This document shows, piece after piece, positions 48,101 to 60,243 of a DNA stretch of 64,000 bases. The position numbers were made by a program, and so were the translations under genes. Source of the stretch: Taxillus chinensis (Eukaryota > Streptophyta > Magnoliopsida > Santalales > Loranthaceae); the NCBI GenBank assembly GCA_023512835.1, contig CM042090.1, positions 8,601,343 through 8,665,342 on the forward strand. Reading direction: 5' to 3'. Every line of letters starts with the position of its first letter. The first letter of the stretch is position 1. The notes under the pieces were generated by a model. The model was not told the origin of the DNA, did not search any database, and saw nothing but the letters and a program-made list of their open reading frames with translations.

Positions 48101-50508
48101 AATTTAGCAAAACAGGAAAATTGATGGTCATATCAATAATATGATTAAAATTGGAAAGCTTAAGTGGATAAGAACAACAGAAATTTTATGTAACTATAAT
48201 ATACCACGAGTTTAAAAGCAAAGTTGAATAGGATGGTTGTTAGACATTGTTTGTTGTATGGAACGGAATGTTAAACTAGCAAGAAACAACATACAAAAAT
48301 TCAATATATTTAATATGCAAATTCTAAGGCGAATGTGTAATAAAACTAAAATGGACAAGATTAGAAATGAGAATATTCATAGTATCAATGGAGTAGCTCC
48401 GATTAAAAATAAGATAAAAGTCGTTTATATTAGTTTGATTATTTACATTTATGACATAATCAAATGAATATACATGTTAGGAGGATAAATAAAATTAACA
48501 CTAAACAAGATATAAATAAAAGACCAAAAATACTTTAGATAAAGATGATAAGAAAGGATATGAAATTATTAAATTTACAAAAATTGACTTATACAAATGT
48601 TTGAAAGAAAAAAATTTGTTTATTAAATTAAATATAACTTCCTATCTGTTTTGGTTCATATAGTCAATCCCATATTATTGAAATTAATGTTTTGGTTTGA
48701 GTTTAGATGCTTCCTTATTGTGTTTTGGGATAGTATTTCCAAGAATGATTTACAGTACCTTAACATGTTTTAAACATTTAACTATATCTATAAGCATGGA
48801 TATGCTGATATCAAGCACTATAGACAACCTCCAACATTCAATCTCATTTTGAATGCTGAAAATTTGAAGAAAATTAGCTTTGTCTTGTTTTGTTACCGAC
48901 GCAAATGGGGAAAAAATGGAAAAGTAGAAACTTCTTCTACCCCTTAACTTATATGAAAGGAAAAACATTTCGTAATTCTTCTTTCTGGCCTAAAATATCA
49001 GCAGCACAAAAAGGAAACCACAAAAGATTCCCTCTATTCCAGTGAATGAAAAGAACAAATGAATATAAATGAATCAATGGAAGAAAAAAATTGTCGATTG
49101 TCATTATGGTTTCCTTTTTATTAAACTCCAATTGCATTTAAATAAAATTACAAAACTGACATTGATTTATAAGATAAAAATTAGAGGTTGGGAAATTGTT
49201 AACCTCCAACCCTAGTCCTACCCCAATCCGTTTTGCTACCATTTCCCACACAAAATCCTTTATCAAAACAGTGCAAAGGCCTAACCAAACAAAGTAAAAC
49301 AACAGCATAAATTTCATGGCCCTAAGATATTTTCTACAAAATTAATTTTCCATTAAACTGTCATTTTTATTTAACCAATCAGAAACTTAATTTTCTATTA
49401 TATTTAAATAAAGTTTCAACTCTACTGTTGTTTAAGAAAACAATAGGATAGGATTGAAAATGTTTTCCTTCTTTTCCCTAGCAAAAGTATTCATCCAGAG
49501 ATACCAAACAGAGAATTTGAGATGGAAAATAGTGGCCATATAGATGACAGCAATGTAATAAAAGATGTAAATAGCAAAAAATAGTACAAGTATTGTAGGT
49601 ACCCTTTGGAGTTCACCTTGACCATATTGTCCCATGGATTGAAACCTTCTTCCAGCAGATGACAAGCGCTTGGATAATGCTGGATCACCAATCACAACAA
49701 AAATATGCTATATGTAGAAAAGTACAAATTTAAATAAGTAGCAGCTACTTTCTTGCCTGATTTGGCCCTATTGGGCAATGAGCGTCCTAGAAAAGGCAAT
49801 TTTCTTGCCAAATCACGAGAAGCTGATGTATCAGCTAGTTCCCATGCTCGGGACAGATTTAATAAGACCTCTCCCAGTTCTTGACCACACTGAAAGTGGT
49901 AGCTCAAATTAGTAAAGCTTACCATAGCAGGTTTCAACATATAACTGCATTTGAGAAAATTAAGGGACTGGTTAGTGGAGTGGTCTTGATATACCCCACT
50001 AAAGAAAATATAGATGGCAGTCCATACTCCATAGTTTTTTTGTTTCTTGTTTACAAAAGCTACAAGATTCACTAGGCATCAGAAACTGCTTAAATGGACA
50101 CGATGACTCCATACATTGGTCCTCAGAAGCATAAAATTGCAAATGCAGACATAGGATTGCTGACTTTGGTACTATCATGGGTATTTTCAAATTGATTTAG
50201 GCCTGCAGTCCCAAAACCTAATTTACTGTTGCATTAGAAATGAGGTCCAGACTTCAATAACCTTAAATGAAAGCCCCCCAAAAAGAACAACATTGTAACA
50301 GAGTAGCAAAGAAAAATGGAATTAGGAATAGTAATAACCATCTAAAGACTTTTATTTAAAAATTTTCCTTCAGATAAAAGGGTTGCGTACAGGCTTGTCA
50401 CCAAAAAACTGGAACCAGTGCGGGGGGAAAGGTGCTATAATTGGGAATCAATTCAATAAAACTGGATTGCTTTGCAGCATCTAGAGAGGGAGAGAGAGAT
50501 GGAAAAAG

Positions 50509-50546
<38 letters not shown>

Positions 50547-51786
50547 TTTTACCACCACTTCAAGTGCTTAGGAAATTACTCGCAGGTTAAGGAGGTACGA
50601 ATGAACCTCAGTCAGCTTAGTGTAATTGTCACGCGTATCATGCATTTTGAAATAATGAGAACAATAGATATATATGCATTGATCCCAATACTGATGCAGC
50701 CATAATTTTTCAACTTAATGAGTCCGCTACACAACATGACCCTGGGGGCAGTCGCTATTCTTATTTTTAGAAATAAAATTAAAATTAACAGAGCAGGAGT
50801 ACAAAAATTAACAAAAGAAGAGGTTAGGGACTGAGGTACCCTTTTGTTAAATTTGATTCTAAAAAAATACAGCATAAGTATGAAATTTGGGGGTACATTC
50901 CACATAAATTTTAATTAGGAGTACCACATTACCCTTTTCCTCATAATAAATGTATGCTCATTATGTCCAAGCCCAATACTACCCCAATTTTTCTTTAGGA
51001 AAAATGAAATATGGGCCATTTCAGTTTTTTTAAAATGTTTTCATTTTATTTGTTGAAGAAGTATATTGAAAACTTTATTTAAAAAATAAACTTAAAAAAA
51101 AATTGAAAACACTTCGAAACTTTGAACGGGCTTTACAATTATAAACATGTTTCTATTCTTTGAACTTTGTAATCAACCCAACAAAAAACAAACACAAAGT
51201 AAAATATTTTTTTTTTTACAAAAAAAAAAAAACGCAGCAGAAAATAAAACTAACCAACCTCATCAATGACTGACCCATTCGAGAGATCGAAAGCAGCATC
51301 ATTCAGCTATACCCAATGCCACGTTTCATTCAACATCCACCAAAACAAATCATAAAATTAGAAATAATAAGCAGACAACAACAACAAGGAACATACATCC
51401 AACCGAAGATCACGCGGAAGCTGCCCAAGATAATCCGGCGGGAGATCGAAACTATCCTGCCATAAAATTTATAAACAAAATCACGAAACCAAAGATTACA
51501 ATTGAACCTGAAATAAATTAAAAACAACGAGAGAGAGTTGATAAAAAGTTACGGCGAGTTCTTGAAGGAGGGTTTCTGGGTCCGGGTCGAGGGAGCTGGG
51601 AGAGCCTGATTCGGTGAGGGCGAGTGAGACGGTACGAGGCCTGGAGTTGGAAATTTTCGTGGCGCGAGAAGCGTAGGGACTATAAATGGTGAAGGGGGAG
51701 AGATGGAGGGAGCGTTGGAGAAGGGATGGTGTTGGAAGGGGACGCGGACAGTGGAGAGGCGGGGGAAGACGAGGAAGCAGAGCCAT
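45154..51786 (-). CDS. plastid-type membrane protein of unknown function, nine exons
   Basis: Exons (plus coordinates, read right to left): 51553-51786, 51397-51456, 51259-51306, 49757-49889, 49603-49679, 46435-46527, 46273-46343, 46094-46184, 45154-45264. The phases agree and give 305 residues. An N-terminal 60-residue region rich in Ser/Pro/Leu/Arg and nearly free of acids is a likely chloroplast transit peptide. The middle is soluble (DLPPDYLGQLPRDL, ECGQELGEVLLNLSRAWE). Two C-terminal membrane helices lie at about 229-245 and 273-297 (LLAIFYSSTLLSGF). I recognise it as a conserved plant-specific family; some members carry an rRNA methyltransferase J label, but I see no methyltransferase motif here. 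Intron 4 has a GC donor. Intron 5 (46528-49602) is expanded by LINE debris. Confidence 0.87.
46690..46960 (+). mobile_element. RTE-type LINE 3' end, short copy
   Basis: In intron 5 of the preceding gene. It matches the 3' tail of the longer RTE copy that ends near 48720: CGTTGGTTTGACCATTTAAG resembles the RLRWFGH coding end, and AATATTACCAATCACGTATTATTGGAATTAATG parallels the string near 48660-48690. Only the last 270 bp are present, as with 5'-truncated LINEs. Confidence 0.6.
47200..48720 (+). pseudogene. RTE-type LINE reverse transcriptase fossil
   Basis: Reading the plus strand through many stops gives family landmarks in order: GEIKEALYRIKITKTVGLNE (about 47265), MLFVNDIILIDETKEEL (the polymerase motif, with FVND where F/YADD is usual; about 47880), then the open frame 48237-48467 with RRMCNKTKMDKIRNENI and GVAPI. 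These are the RT and post-RT blocks of plant RTE LINEs. It is strongly AT-biased and heavily mutated. It lies antisense to the host gene inside its intron 5. Confidence 0.75.
50511..50542. repeat. (TA)n microsatellite
   Basis: About 16 TA units in intron 3 of the plastid-type gene. Confidence 0.95.
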
Positions 51787-53762
51787 TGAGAGGGAGTGAG
51801 GCAGTGCGCCGCCTCTGAGGTGATATATTATCCGCAGTGGCAGATTAGTTTTCTGCGCTGCACTTGGCATGTCAATGGTTTGACCATGTTGATGGGCGGG
51901 TCAGACCCGGCCACATTTTAAAAATTAATTAAAATTTTATTTTTTATTTTTTATTTATTTTAATTATATTTATTTAGAAATTCGGGGGGGGCCACGGCTT
52001 ATGAGTTTGAGTCGGTTGCGGCGATGAAAAGCGCGGTTCATTCTGATATAAATTTTTTTTAAAAATTAATTAAAATTTTTTTTTTATTTTATATTTATTT
52101 TAACATATTTAATAAAAACCGAATAAATATATAATTTAATAGTTAATTTTTAAAACAAACTATAATACTATAACAAAAAATTTAAAAGCCCCATGAGACA
52201 ACTTTTCTTATTCGTCCAGCGGATTCAAACTCTATATTTCTTTAGCAAAAAAGTTTTTACATGTGTACTCGGTTGTTTATTCAATTAAAAACTTTTATTA
52301 TATATATATATATGCGCTAATGTTGACTTAGCTTTAGAATCATCACCTGATTTTAGTATTTTTGAGTGTAAACATTTGAAAACTATATTAACATGCAGTT
52401 TATTGCATTTCAAAATAGAATTTGAAAAGTAATAAGAGATTTGAAATGCAATAAGAGACCAGAGACACTCGCTTCTAGTTGCATAGAAGTTTGAAGATAC
52501 CGATGGAAATATATGTATATTAAATATATTTTGAATGTAAGAAATGATAATTAAATAAAATTTTACACCGGCATTAAAGCTATTATAGTTGTAATTTGGT
52601 TTGTATTATTTGCATGTGTGCAAGCAAATAAAGGCTTCAAGGCAATGATCAAAATTTATTTATGATCAAAATATCGCTTGGTGTCTATTTTTTATCATTA
52701 CCTAACAAGCGATTTTTGAAGGGCATGTTGAGTGACGACTATTGGTCACTAATAAAATAATAGCTTTTAGGTAATTTAAGTATAAACATATAATTTAGTT
52801 TGTTAACGTTTATGATAATGTTACTAATCATTTAAACAATCAAACTTTACTTTGAATAATTGTCATTTAATAGGCTACAAATAATCAAATAGTAGTGTAT
52901 TGTAATCCTCCCTCCTTCTCTCATCAATAAATTGGACAACGCTATAAAAATACACAAAAGTAACTAGTGCTTAATAAGCGAATAATACTTGTAAACTATC
53001 AAGGTAAGTAAGGATCAATCCTATGTGAATATTTGTAACTTTTCGTATTTAAAACTAAGGTTGGCAAAATGTATACAAAAGAATAGAGAAAAAAAACTAT
53101 TTAAAAAACAAAATATATAATGGGGCTAACAAATGTTATATTGGTTGTACCTGAACTATTTAGAAATGTTGCAAGAGAGTAGATGTTACAACATAATGGT
53201 ATTTAAATTACGAAAATACCTCTTGTCATAGCATTTTAATATTTTTTATGGCACAAAGGCATATATTCTTTACACTTTAGCCTTAATTTTTTTTTTATGT
53301 CATTAGTCTTTACTATATGTTTTTTTTCTCAATATATTATGTTGCAACATCTATAATATTTGTAACAACGTGAATGCCCATTACTCCTTAAAAATCGTTT
53401 ACTTATTTATACTCCTTACCCAAACTCAACTAAGAAACCCCCACACTAGAGCCATTGCTACAACATGCATTTCTTTCTTTGTCATCTAAATATCATTATG
53501 TTGCAACATCTACTCTCTTTGCAACAACATGAATGACTATTCCTCATTAAAATTTTTATGCTTATTCATACTCCTCATCCAAACTCAACCAATAAACCAT
53601 CTTACTCCATCTCCTTCTAGTATATATAGTGGAAGAAGGAAAAGAATAAAAAAAATACATTGTCCCGTAGCATCTTGACTTATATTGTGGCACAGAGAGG
53701 CCCATTATCCACACTTTAGTATTGACATTGATAGTAATTTTATATACACCGATCGTACAAAA
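51787..53762. other. intergenic AT-rich DNA with local duplications
   Basis: The segment TTAAAAATTAATTAAAATTTT occurs at about 51917 and again at about 52058 with similar T-rich followers. A duplicated block with ATGTTGCAACATCT and a following AACAACRTGAATG occurs at about 53338-53455 and 53497-53615. No open frame beyond 70 codons and no recognised domain. Confidence 0.5.
53338..53615. repeat. diverged tandem repeat, about 160-bp period
   Basis: Two copies, each with TTATGTTGCAACATCTA, TTTG(T/C)AACAAC(G/A)TGAATG, ATTACTCCTTAAAA or a close variant, and CATACTCCTCATCCAAACTCAAC-like text. Spacing is about 160 bp. A related block starts near 53165. Confidence 0.7.
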
Positions 53763-53765
53763 TAA

Positions 53766-54388
53766 GAGCATTCATAGTTGGCTGGTTAAAGTTAAAATTT
53801 AACCAAAAAAATAATTTAAAACTGCAAATACACCCCACATTAGCCTCTATTACTATAGAGAATTTAACTTGAGGTTAATTCCCTAGCCAAATATAACTAG
53901 TCTCAATGCCTCATCAAATGTTTTATATTATTTATTTATTCCGTATCATGTTGTGGACTGCAATTTTATTTTCTATCGACAAAGAGGCACATGCACACTA
54001 ATGGAGAGCGAGTAAAAGAAAAGAGGGTCCACGAAGAGCCCTGCAAAGCATACAAAGAGGAAGACCCAGTTCCACTCTTGGACCCAATCGGATCCATCAC
54101 GCCACCATCCCCCTTATCCTCGGCGTCAGAGAGGGCCGCAAATGTTCTATAGTGTTGTTTTGCCGCCACCGCCATTTTGGCTCTTCCTCTTCGGAGTCGT
54201 CGTCTTCGTAAAGTTCTTCTTCATCTTCTACGGACTAGTCTTAGTAAAAAAATAATATTTTATTTAAAATAGCAAAAAATTGTTGAGTTTATTATTTGAT
54301 ATGATAAAAACTAACTAGTTAAATTTTATAAAAATTAATTTTTTAGTTAAAATTTAATCAAATAATGACTAGTCTACTATGAATGCTC
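53766..54388. mobile_element. Harbinger/Tourist-like element with GC-rich insert
   Basis: Terminal inverted repeat GAGCATTCATAGT(T/A)G(G/A)CT, about 18 bp with two mismatches, flanked by perfect TAA duplications at 53763-53765 and 54389-54391. Both subterminal zones (about 170 bp each) are AT-rich with TTAAAATTTAA-like words. The middle (about 53960-54225) is far richer in GC and coding-like on the minus strand. Confidence 0.85.
53966..54230 (-). pseudogene. unidentified coding-like fragment inside the element
   Basis: A minus-strand ATG at 54175 opens MAVAAKQHYRTFAALSDAED, followed by a Gly/Ser-rich stretch; upstream is an acidic/basic GAAGA-rich leader. I do not recognise the product. The composition and the position inside a TIR element suggest a captured exon of a host gene. 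Confidence 0.45.
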
Positions 54389-54391
54389 TAA

Positions 54392-54990
54392 TAATGATAT
54401 ATTAAATTAAAACTATAAATGTCAAAGCTCACGGAGATGGGTGTAAATCTATTGTGACAATACCAAATCAATCAATGAATAGTATAATGGAAGTATAGAA
54501 GGAGAGAGTAGGAGTTGTGTGAATAGAAGTCACATGGTGATAATGAGAGTGGTAATGTATAGCATAGGTCATAGACATGTGAAAGTTTATATTTGACGTA
54601 ATCACTAATATCTAGACATATGCATACATAAAGTGATAAAATTTATAACCCAATTAGCCTATTCAACGAACACCACCTCATGTATTGTTTTTAAAAGTGA
54701 TAATGATACATAACTTAAAACTCCATTCAAAATATTCTTTCTACATATTTTAATTTGATTTTGGTTTTGTTTTTTAAAGTCATATAGGGGGTTGCGTGGC
54801 TCTATCTTAAAGCCAAAGATAACGATTTGTAATAATAGGTTTCGGCAACTACCACACTCGCCGGACGCACTCATGCCGCACCCCCGTGAAAATTAAAGCA
54901 AAAGCCGGGGCACAAATGTCAATTGAACAAAAGGAAAAACACAAGAAAACAAAAAGAAAAAAAAGAAAAGGGAAAAAAAAAAATCTAAAC
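54392..54990. other. intergenic, upstream of the PIR gene
   Basis: AT-rich. No repeat or gene recognised. An A-rich tract (54940-54985) precedes the first PIR exon. Confidence 0.4.
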
Positions 54991-54999
54991 CGTAACGCT

Positions 55000-57900
55000 C
55001 GGCCGTGAAATTGCACTCAGTAGTCAGCTGTGTCCAGCATCAACTGCTGCGAACGAGCCCAATTTCTCCCCAGCGGTCTACTCCCTCTCCCTCTCCGCCA
55101 GCTTCTGATTTCAATTCCATATCTCCGCCCCGCTCGCGCCTGAATCCACTGCCTTCCGGCGCTGATCCTCGCCGGAGTCTGCCGCTGCAACCCTTAGCAG
55201 GCGAGGTGAGGTCTAGATCTCTCGCACATTTCTTCGAATCTATTCTACATTAGCATAAAAAAACTGTGTCCTACTACATTGTATTCTATATGATTTTTCT
55301 TACCATTTTTCTCCGAATCTCTGATCTCGATCCGTTCAATTTCAAACACTCCATTGCACCGCTAATCTTTTCTAACGGTGTCGATCGATGAGTCAACTTT
55401 GCTGGTCCATGAATTTCATTTCTTGAACCTGAACATGTGTCCCAATGGCGTCTTTTGATGAGAAAATTATAAACCCATGCATATATGTAATGTGTGTTTC
55501 TGTATCTATATGTGTGTGCCTGCCTTAAAATTAAGGAGCACATCAATATTTTTCTCAGTTCATCTGCATTAATTTTTTTTGGTAATATGGATGAGAAATG
55601 TTATTTTTCTGTGTTTTTCATAAGTTCTGTTGAAAAAGAAAAGTAATATTTATGCAGCGCACTCATTTTGAATTTTATTTTGATTTTCCATCCTATGTTT
55701 CATTGAAATGTTCGCTTTTGGGGAAAATTAATTAAAATTATTATCATGGTAGAGGGTGGATTTTGGGTATGCAATATTGAAAGCCTTAGCATATTTATTG
55801 GCGAAAGTTGCTTTTTCATCCTAAAGGTATGTTTTTTATTGCAATGCAGTTATTTGATGCAGTCTGAACTAGAAATGACGTTTGCTTTCACCAGATTGAG
55901 TTAGAGACAGTAGCTGAAGCAATCAGCCAATCACATGGCAGTCCCAATTGAAGAAGCTATTGCTGCGCTCTCTACGTTCTCTCTAGAGGTAATTTGTTTT
56001 CACATATATCAATTTTTCTCTTTGACCAAAATGCAGAGGTTTCTTTAAAATTTTTATGGTAATAGTGGGCACCCTTGATTATTTCTGGAATTTAACAGGA
56101 TGAACAGCTTGAGGTACAAGGACCTGGGGTTTGGGTGTCAATTGAAAGGGGTGCATCTAACAGTCCTGTTGGTAAGTGAAATAATTTCATATGAAGTGAA
56201 TTACTTGCAAATTATTCATAAGCTTTGCAAGTAGTGTGTAAATTTATGTTATCATGAAAACAATTTTTTTGGCGTTTCTTACGTGTTCATTATAGTAATC
56301 ATAATTGAGCGGTGTGCTATATAGGGGAAAATGTGCCAAGTTTTTAGCTGCTTTATGTTTTTACTCATATTAGCAAAAATTTTGGGAAATACAAACACCC
56401 ATTAGCCACAGTGGGACTAGAAGGTTTGAGGCCTATGTTTTCTGTTTGTCTCCTAAAAAATTTATTAATTAAATGGGCCATAGTTTTATTTTTTATTTTT
56501 GTTCAAGTTTATCTGCAAATAGTAAATTTTCTTAAAATATTGAGGTAGAAATAATTTGTGTGTTGCACACATGCACTCCCATAATTCTTTAGTAGCAAAC
56601 AATAAAGGCTTATTAGAGCCTATTGTTGACTAAATAATTTTTTTATGTTAATAAAAGATATAAATATGTTGGAAAATAAAAAATACATATGTCTAAAATG
56701 ATTGCTTTCCTTGGAGAATCGTTTAGAGGGCTAAGGTTCCTCCTAGGGTGGCTTTCTTTGTTTGGACTATTGCCCTAGGGAAATTTTAACAATGGATAAT
56801 TTACATTGGTCTGGGTTGTGTATAGCTGGTGCTGTATGTGAAAGATGGATAGGGAGTCCGTGGATCATCTTTTTCTCCACTGTTTTATTGCTAAGGAGCT
56901 TTGGGATACAATTCTTAGTCTGTTTGGGCTTCATTGGGTGATGCCTTGGAGAGTTTGAGCCTTTTTTTCTTGCTAGTTTGAGAGCGTGGGTCGGCACTCT
57001 GTGATTTGATGGACTATTTCTCATTTACTTTTATGTTATCTTTGGCGTGAGAGGAATGTGCGGATTTTCGAGGGCTGTGAGCTCAATGTAGATAGGGGTG
57101 TTAAACGGGTGGACCGGACTCAACCCGTGCAGGCCCTAGCTAAACGGGCCAAAATTGCCAGGCCCGTCCTAGCTTGCGGACCGGCTCGTTTAAATATATA
57201 TATTTTTAATAATTTTTTTTACTTTAAATATATTATTTCTCTTGAAAATTTATCAGTTTTAATTCCTACGGGTCAAATACAACATTCACACAACTATGAA
57301 GATTGATAAATTTACAAAATATGAGTATATTATACAAACTTTTAATATATTTAATCAAGAAAATCGGGAAAAAATAAAAAAAATCAGCCCATGGGTTTGG
57401 CTTGCTTGAGCCCGCGGGCTAGAGCCTGTTCTGACCCACATGTAAATGGGCTAGCTTTTACAGGCCCGACTAGCCAAAATATGGGGGCCAACCCACATGG
57501 CCCGCTGACCGGAAGCCCGTTTAACATCCCTAAATGTAGAGATGCTTAAGTCTCATTTTTTTGTTCTCTTCTTGATTAGATATCAGTTACTGCTTGTTAT
57601 AAATCTATTATTATAGATTTATGTTTCTTTTGAGTTGGTTGTATCTTTGTTTTGCTCTAAGTTGATTGTTCTCTTGTCTTTGTGCACTTTATGTGCGCTT
57701 GATTTTTTGAATAAAGTTTTTTATCTATATAAAAAAAGCTGCTACTTTTTATTCCTAGAATGAGTTATTGGTTTAATTGGATAACTAAATAAAATAGATA
57801 GACTTATCTCTTCCAAGGCATATTTGCTCTTTTACATTATAATGAACAATATATTGTTCTTTGAAATTGTAATATGGTTGACATTAATTCGGAGGTTTTG

Positions 57901-59565
57901 TAATCACATTTAATTGTCATCTAGTATGAAGAAATTTAGTGATACAAATAGGGGTTTTCAAATAGGAAAATGTTGATATTGAAACAGAATGGAAGATTTC
58001 TACATCCTTTAGTATAGTCAGAGTTTTTTAAATAACTTCTATTTATCTGGTATTGTAGTATGGTCCTTCAGGATTGCCTTTTAATCAATTTTTTCCTGTG
58101 TTTCATGATTTTAAATCCCAATGCTGCCTCAATGATGCTAATACATAGTGCTAGTGAACCTACTCCTTAGTTCCATAATATTTCTGAGTGAGGGCATAGT
58201 TGTTAGTTCCATAATTGATATTATTGTTTCCTTAATGATTTAGTCGAATTGATCATGAATAAAATCATGGAGGGAGATGATAGTGATGAGTGGTAATCTA
58301 TATGGTGACATGTTTATTGAAGTTGAATTTGAATGGTTTCCTAATGAAGATTGAGACTTATATTTATTTGAACTTTATTAGCTTTTGTATTTTTTGTTTG
58401 GTGTGCTTGAAGTTGAATTTTTTTTAAACAATATATATTCAAGATTGTATTGAATTTGTTTTCATCATGTCCGTGTGCCTATATTTATTAAAATATATAT
58501 TTTTAAAAAAACAATGCTAATTTCTCATCGATCAATCCATTTAATCCCTAATTGGTACCTTTACCAATTATCACCTTTTAGCTCCCTTTAAACATAACTT
58601 GATTGAAAACTAACTCTAAATCCAATCTTGCAGATTATGCAGATGTTTCTGCATTTCGTCTTTCTTTATCTGAAGACACAAAAGCCCTCAATCAACTGGT
58701 ATGCAATAATAGTTTTAACACATTTCTATGTGTTTTTGTGGTTTTAATGAGTAAGTCTTGTTGTGCAGAACTCTCTTATTCAAGAGGGGAAGGAGATGGC
58801 CTCAGTGTTGTATACTTATCGCAGTTGTGTCAAAGCACTCCCTCAGGTTATTTTTATGTTTGAAGTTTAAAACAAGTAACGCTCTCTGCAGCTATTCATT
58901 TCCAAATGTAATGTTTTTAGCAATGCGTTTCTGTTTACTTATATTTGAAAATAAAAGCTGCTTAGTTCACGGCTGAGGCCTGACATGATAGATGTCTTGG
59001 GAAAGCAGTAAAGTTCCTGTATTAAGTCCCCCCACCCCACAAAAAAAAAAGGAAAAAAGAAAAAAGAGAGAGAGAGATCAGCAAAACTCTGTGAACTTAC
59101 AGTTTCATATGTGTTTGTTGTATTGGTTTAATCCAGATACTTCGTATCTGAAGCAAATAAAGCTTATATGCTAAGTTCAATTACAATATAAGCAAATAAA
59201 GCTTATATGTTTGTTTTTGTTTATTGAAGAATCATGTGTTTATTAGAGTGGTATATTTTGTCAGCTTCCTGATTCTATGAAGCACAGTCAAGCCGATTTG
59301 TATTTAGAAACTTACCAAGTTCTGGACTTGGAAATGAGTCGTCTGCGTGAAATTCAGCGGTGGCAGGCATCAGCAGCATCTAAAGTATGCTTCCTGATCT
59401 CCTCTATTCTGTTCATTTTCCTGACATTTCATTTGTTTGTATTTTTACACTTCTTTTTAGTTCTTATAGTTATAAATGTTATATTCCAATGCAGCTAGCT
59501 GCTGACATGCAGCGTTTTTCTAGGCCTGAGCGGCGGATCAATGGCCCTACAATAACTCATCTCTG
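55000..59565 (+). CDS. PIR: PIR/SRA1-type SCAR/WAVE complex subunit, 5' exons only
   Basis: PIR (CYFIP/SRA1/PIR121 family; PIROGI/KLUNKER in Arabidopsis) is a subunit of the SCAR/WAVE complex that relays Rho-type GTPase signals to ARP2/3 actin nucleation. A 5' UTR exon ends at 55205 (donor GTGAGG). Coding exons: 55935-55988 (exon from 55895), 56099-56171, 58634-58698, 58769-58846, 59265-59384, 59495-59565. The frame is clean for 153 residues plus two bases of a Trp codon. Landmarks are [67 protein letters not shown]. The full protein should be near 1280 residues. The next exon should start with G; nothing convincing occurs up to 64000. Either an intron over 4.4 kb leads outside the window, or this is a truncated copy. 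Confidence 0.9.
56705..57738 (+). mobile_element. 5'-truncated LINE with zf-RVT domain, in PIR intron
   Basis: Fragments in shifting frames read [19 protein letters not shown], then MDNL and a later WRERN-like stretch. This is the zinc-binding domain at the C-terminus of plant L1-type LINE ORF2. After the nested MITE the 3' UTR continues (57541) and ends in TATATAAAAAAAG at 57738. Same strand as PIR, in its coding intron 56172-58633. Confidence 0.75.
57093..57532. mobile_element. hAT-type MITE, 440 bp, perfect 8-bp TSD
   Basis: Left end TAGGGGTGTTAAACGGG, right end (other strand) TAGGGATGTTAAACGGG: a 17-bp terminal inverted repeat with one mismatch. Both sides are flanked by AATGTAGA (57085-57092 and 57533-57540). 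The inverted similarity continues inward with GGCCCGT/ACGGGCC-like words (CGGGCC, GGCCCG), so it can fold back. An 8-bp duplication and TAGGG ends are hAT hallmarks. It interrupts the LINE; removing it with one duplication makes the LINE text continuous. Confidence 0.93.
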
Positions 59566-60240
59566 GTGTGTTATCTTATTTTATGTAATTCTTTAATTTC
59601 AATAAAAACCCTATTATATCCAATACTTCAATAGTAATTTTGATTGGTTTTGCTTCGTTTTCAGATGCTGGATATCTTGTCCTTTTTATAAGTTAACTTC
59701 AAATATTTTTGCTTAGATCTATGGAAATAATGAAACTCAGAATAATTTTTATTTTGTATGGTGAATGGGGAAACATTTTTTGTGTTGGCATTGTATCATA
59801 TGCTAAGTAAAGCACATTCAAATTTATTCTTTTGCAGTTGAATCACCTTAGTCTATTTCAAATTTTCATTGTTGATCTATTGTTTTCCATCGGGCCAATT
59901 GTGTATCCAAAACTCTTTCTACATCAACGTGGCTCTGATCTGGTGTGGCTATGGTTTTGCCATGCTAGATACACAGCCCCTCTCTACATAATTGCTGCAA
60001 ACTGTTGCTGGATAGAGAGAGGGCGATCAACAAAGAGAGAGCTAGTCTGTCTCTGTTTCTGTCTCTGTCTCTGTGATGATGAGCAGTTGGGGCTTCCAGA
60101 CTTATTTGTTTATGGTATTTAGCAATCTTTGTTGAAGTGGATTGTGTCAATTTGAACTCAAGACTCATCATTTACATTCTTGTGGTCAAGTCGAAAACTT
60201 TAATCTTACTATGGCATATTCTTTGCTATAGAGATTGTAG
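59566..60240. other. PIR downstream DNA, no convincing exon
   Basis: After the donor at 59566 the phrase TTTTCAGATGCTGGATATCTTG (around 59654) and TTTTGCAGTTGAATCACCTTA (around 59831) vaguely recall the next PIR coding region, but neither keeps frame. The 96-codon frame at 59832-60122 has no recognised domain. Confidence 0.4.
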
Positions 60241-60243
60241 TTA

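Noticed and set aside
45154..51786. Calling the gene an rRNA small-subunit methyltransferase
   Set aside because: I recall such a database label for similar plant proteins, but the sequence shows no SAM-binding motif, only a transit peptide, a soluble part and two membrane helices.
59832..60122. 96-codon frame after a splice-like TTTTGCAG as the next PIR exon
   Set aside because: Only the first five residues recall PIR. The rest is unrelated and the phase does not fit the donor at 59565.
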